Part shown: positions 62,802-64,000 of the stretch, piece after piece | Numbering within the stretch: the stretch's first letter is position 1 | How the letters are laid out: each line of letters opens with the position of its first letter | DNA from: Serratia odorifera | Lineage (GTDB): Bacteria; Pseudomonadota; Gammaproteobacteria; Enterobacterales; Enterobacteriaceae | Direction of reading: 5' to 3' | Assembly: GCF_900635445.1 (NCBI RefSeq) | Contig: NZ_LR134117.1 | Location: 4,278,001-4,342,000, forward strand | Length of the DNA: 64,000 nt | Notes under the pieces: model-generated | Seen by the model: only the letters and a program-made list of their open reading frames with translations | What the model was told of the DNA's origin: nothing | The model's database searches: none | Made by a program: the position numbers and the translations under genes

Positions 62802-64000
62802 ATGATGAAGATACACGCGATCACCGGCCCGCTTAGCACAGCGCGCCACCAGCGCTGCTGCGAATGCGACCTGCTGTTTATCCTGCCGCCACTGGCGGGC
62901 AACCAGGCCGCTTATTGCCCGCGCTGCAATGCCAAAGTGGTCAATGGCCGCGACTGGTCGATGACCCGGCTGACGGCGCTGGCGGTAACCATGCTGCTGC
63001 TGATGCCGTTCGCCTTCACCGAACCGCTGATCAGCATTCGCCTGCTCGGCAGCCATATTCACGCCAGTCTGCTGGAAGGCGTCTGGCAGATGAGTCGCCA
63101 GGGCGATCCGATCACCGCCAGTATGGTGGCATTTTGTACCATGGGCGCGCCGCTGACGCTGGTGCTGTCGCTGCTGTATCTGCGTATCGGTCATCGGCTA
63201 GGCATGAATCTGCGCCCGGTGTTGCTGATGCTGGAACGGCTAAAAGAGTGGATCATGCTGGATATTTATCTGATCGGCATGGCGGTAGCGACGATAAAAG
63301 TCAAAGAGTATGCCGACATCGCGGCCGGCAGCGCGTTGATTGCCTATCTCTGTCTGACGTTACTCAGCCTGCTGACCCTGATTCACATGAACCTGGAACA
63401 GCTGTGGGAACGCTACTACCCGCAGCAACAGCCACAAGGGGCGCCGTCGGCGTTGCACGTCTGTTTATCGTGCCACTATACCGGCTATGCCGATTCGCGC
63501 GGCCGTTGCCCGCGCTGCCATATTGCCATGTGCCACCGCCAACCCTACAGCCTGCAAAAAACCTGGGCGGCGCTGATTGCGGCAATGATCCTGCTGATCC
63601 CGGCCAACCTGCTGCCGATCTCGATAATCTATGCCAACGGCGCACGAATGGAGGATACTATCTTTTCCGGCGTGGTCTCGCTGGCAACCTCGGGCAACAT
63701 GCCGATTGCCGCGATTGTGTTTATCGCCAGCGTGCTGGTGCCGTTTACCAAGGTCATCGTGCTGATCACCCTGCTGTTCAGCATCCATTTCAAAACCTCG
63801 CACAGCCTGAAAACACGTATTCGGCTGCTGCGCCTGGTGAGGTGGATTGGCCGCTGGTCGATGCTCGATCTGTTTGTCATCGCGCTGATGATGTCGCTGG
63901 TAAATCGCGAGCAATTATTATCATTTACTATGGGGCCGGCAGCCTTTTACTTTGGGTCTGCGGTCATTTTGACTATTCTTGCCGTTGAATGGCTGGATAG
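62802..64000 (+). CDS. letA: Lipid transport inner-membrane protein LetA (YebS), C-terminus cut by window edge
   Basis: LetA (PqiA family) works with the MCE protein LetB to move lipids between the membranes. The visible 399 codons have two zinc-ribbon pairs, CCECDLLF...CPRC near residue 20-45 and CLSCHYTG...CPRC near 225-245. Each is followed by a PqiA membrane domain (LKEWIMLDIYLIGMAVATIK; RWSMLDLFVIALMMSLVNRE). It is colinear with E. coli YebS, and only the last 25-30 residues should be missing. Two tandem ATGs at 62802 and 62805; the first is used. letB is expected right after the window. Confidence 0.95.
   Translation, partial: MMKIHAITGPLSTARHQRCCECDLLFILPPLAGNQAAYCPRCNAKVVNGRDWSMTRLTALAVTMLLLMPFAFTEPLISIRLLGSHIHASLLEGVWQMSRQGDPITASMVAFCTMGAPLTLVLSLLYLRIGHRLGMNLRPVLLMLERLKEWIMLDIYLIGMAVATIKVKEYADIAAGSALIAYLCLTLLSLLTLIHMNLEQLWERYYPQQQPQGAPSALHVCLSCHYTGYADSRGRCPRCHIAMCHRQPYSLQKTWAALIAAMILLIPANLLPISIIYANGARMEDTIFSGVVSLATSGNMPIAAIVFIASVLVPFTKVIVLITLLFSIHFKTSHSLKTRIRLLRLVRWIGRWSMLDLFVIALMMSLVNREQLLSFTMGPAAFYFGSAVILTILAVEWLD

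Noticed and set aside
1..64000. Mobile elements, tRNA, rRNA, CRISPR arrays, phage attachment sites
   Set aside because: I looked for transposase motifs, terminal repeats, tRNA CCA ends with cloverleaf arms and regularly spaced repeats on both strands and saw none.

Overview
The window is a core-chromosome segment of a gammaproteobacterium of the order Enterobacterales, most probably Serratia or a close relative in the Yersiniaceae. The evidence is gene order and protein identity. It follows the Escherichia coli 38-41 min backbone (ppsA-ppsR-aroH, selO-ydiV, nlpC, btuDEC, ihfA-pheTSM-rplT-rpmI-infC-thrS, yniABC, ydjM-tcyP, kdgR-yebQ-htpX-prc-proQ-msrC-letA). Into this are set blocks that Serratia and Yersinia carry but E. 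coli K-12 lacks or places elsewhere: a hemPRSTUV heme-uptake locus, the arn lipid A modification operon between nlpC and btuD, and a yfe/sit-type metal transporter. No tRNA, rRNA, insertion sequence, integrase, prophage or CRISPR array was seen.

Layout. 1-3803: ppsA (5' part, cut by the window edge), its regulator ppsR, aroH and a frameshifted glutathione peroxidase. 3900-10090: Fur-controlled hemP and hemRSTUV. 10091-14586: selO, frameshifted ydiV, lplA and nlpC on the minus strand. 14705-22100: arnBCADTEF on the minus strand behind a PmrA-box-like site, with arnT frameshifted. 22504-24876: btuCED. 25055-25888: a divergent pair encoding small exported His-rich proteins. 26101-33404: ihfA, pheST with the pheM attenuator, rplT, rpmI, infC (ATT start) and thrS, all on the minus strand. 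33974-37883: a cysteine-rich exported protein, marC, a lone Fur-box-linked binding protein and a frameshifted serine-type permease. 38347-42215: a three-subunit FAD/cytochrome c dehydrogenase of the gluconate 2-dehydrogenase type. 42522-43596: emtA and an orphan GhoS-like gene. 43744-47314: Fur-controlled yfeABCD, with yfeB frameshifted. 47501-51174: yniA, yniB, an HdeD-like/papain-like fusion and hxpB. 51428-57872: kduI-kduD, ydjM (frameshifted), tcyP, kdgR and yebQ. 57928-64000: htpX, prc, proQ, msrC and letA (cut by the window edge).

Themes. Iron and metal supply recurs, with three Fur-box-like sites, heme uptake, yfeABCD and a lone siderophore-type binding protein. Envelope remodelling is represented by arn, nlpC, emtA, htpX, prc and letA. 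Sugar acid catabolism is represented by periplasmic gluconate oxidation and by kduI/kduD, which has a KdgR-type box and kdgR itself nearby.

The most important caution concerns sequence quality. Six conserved genes carry ten single-base frameshifts, nearly all at homopolymer runs, while the reading frames on both sides are otherwise intact. This looks more like base-calling error than true gene decay. No clearly new multi-gene system was found. The best leads are the divergent His-rich exported pair, the HdeD-like/papain-like fusion, the orphan GhoS-like gene and the poly-A frameshift in ydiV.
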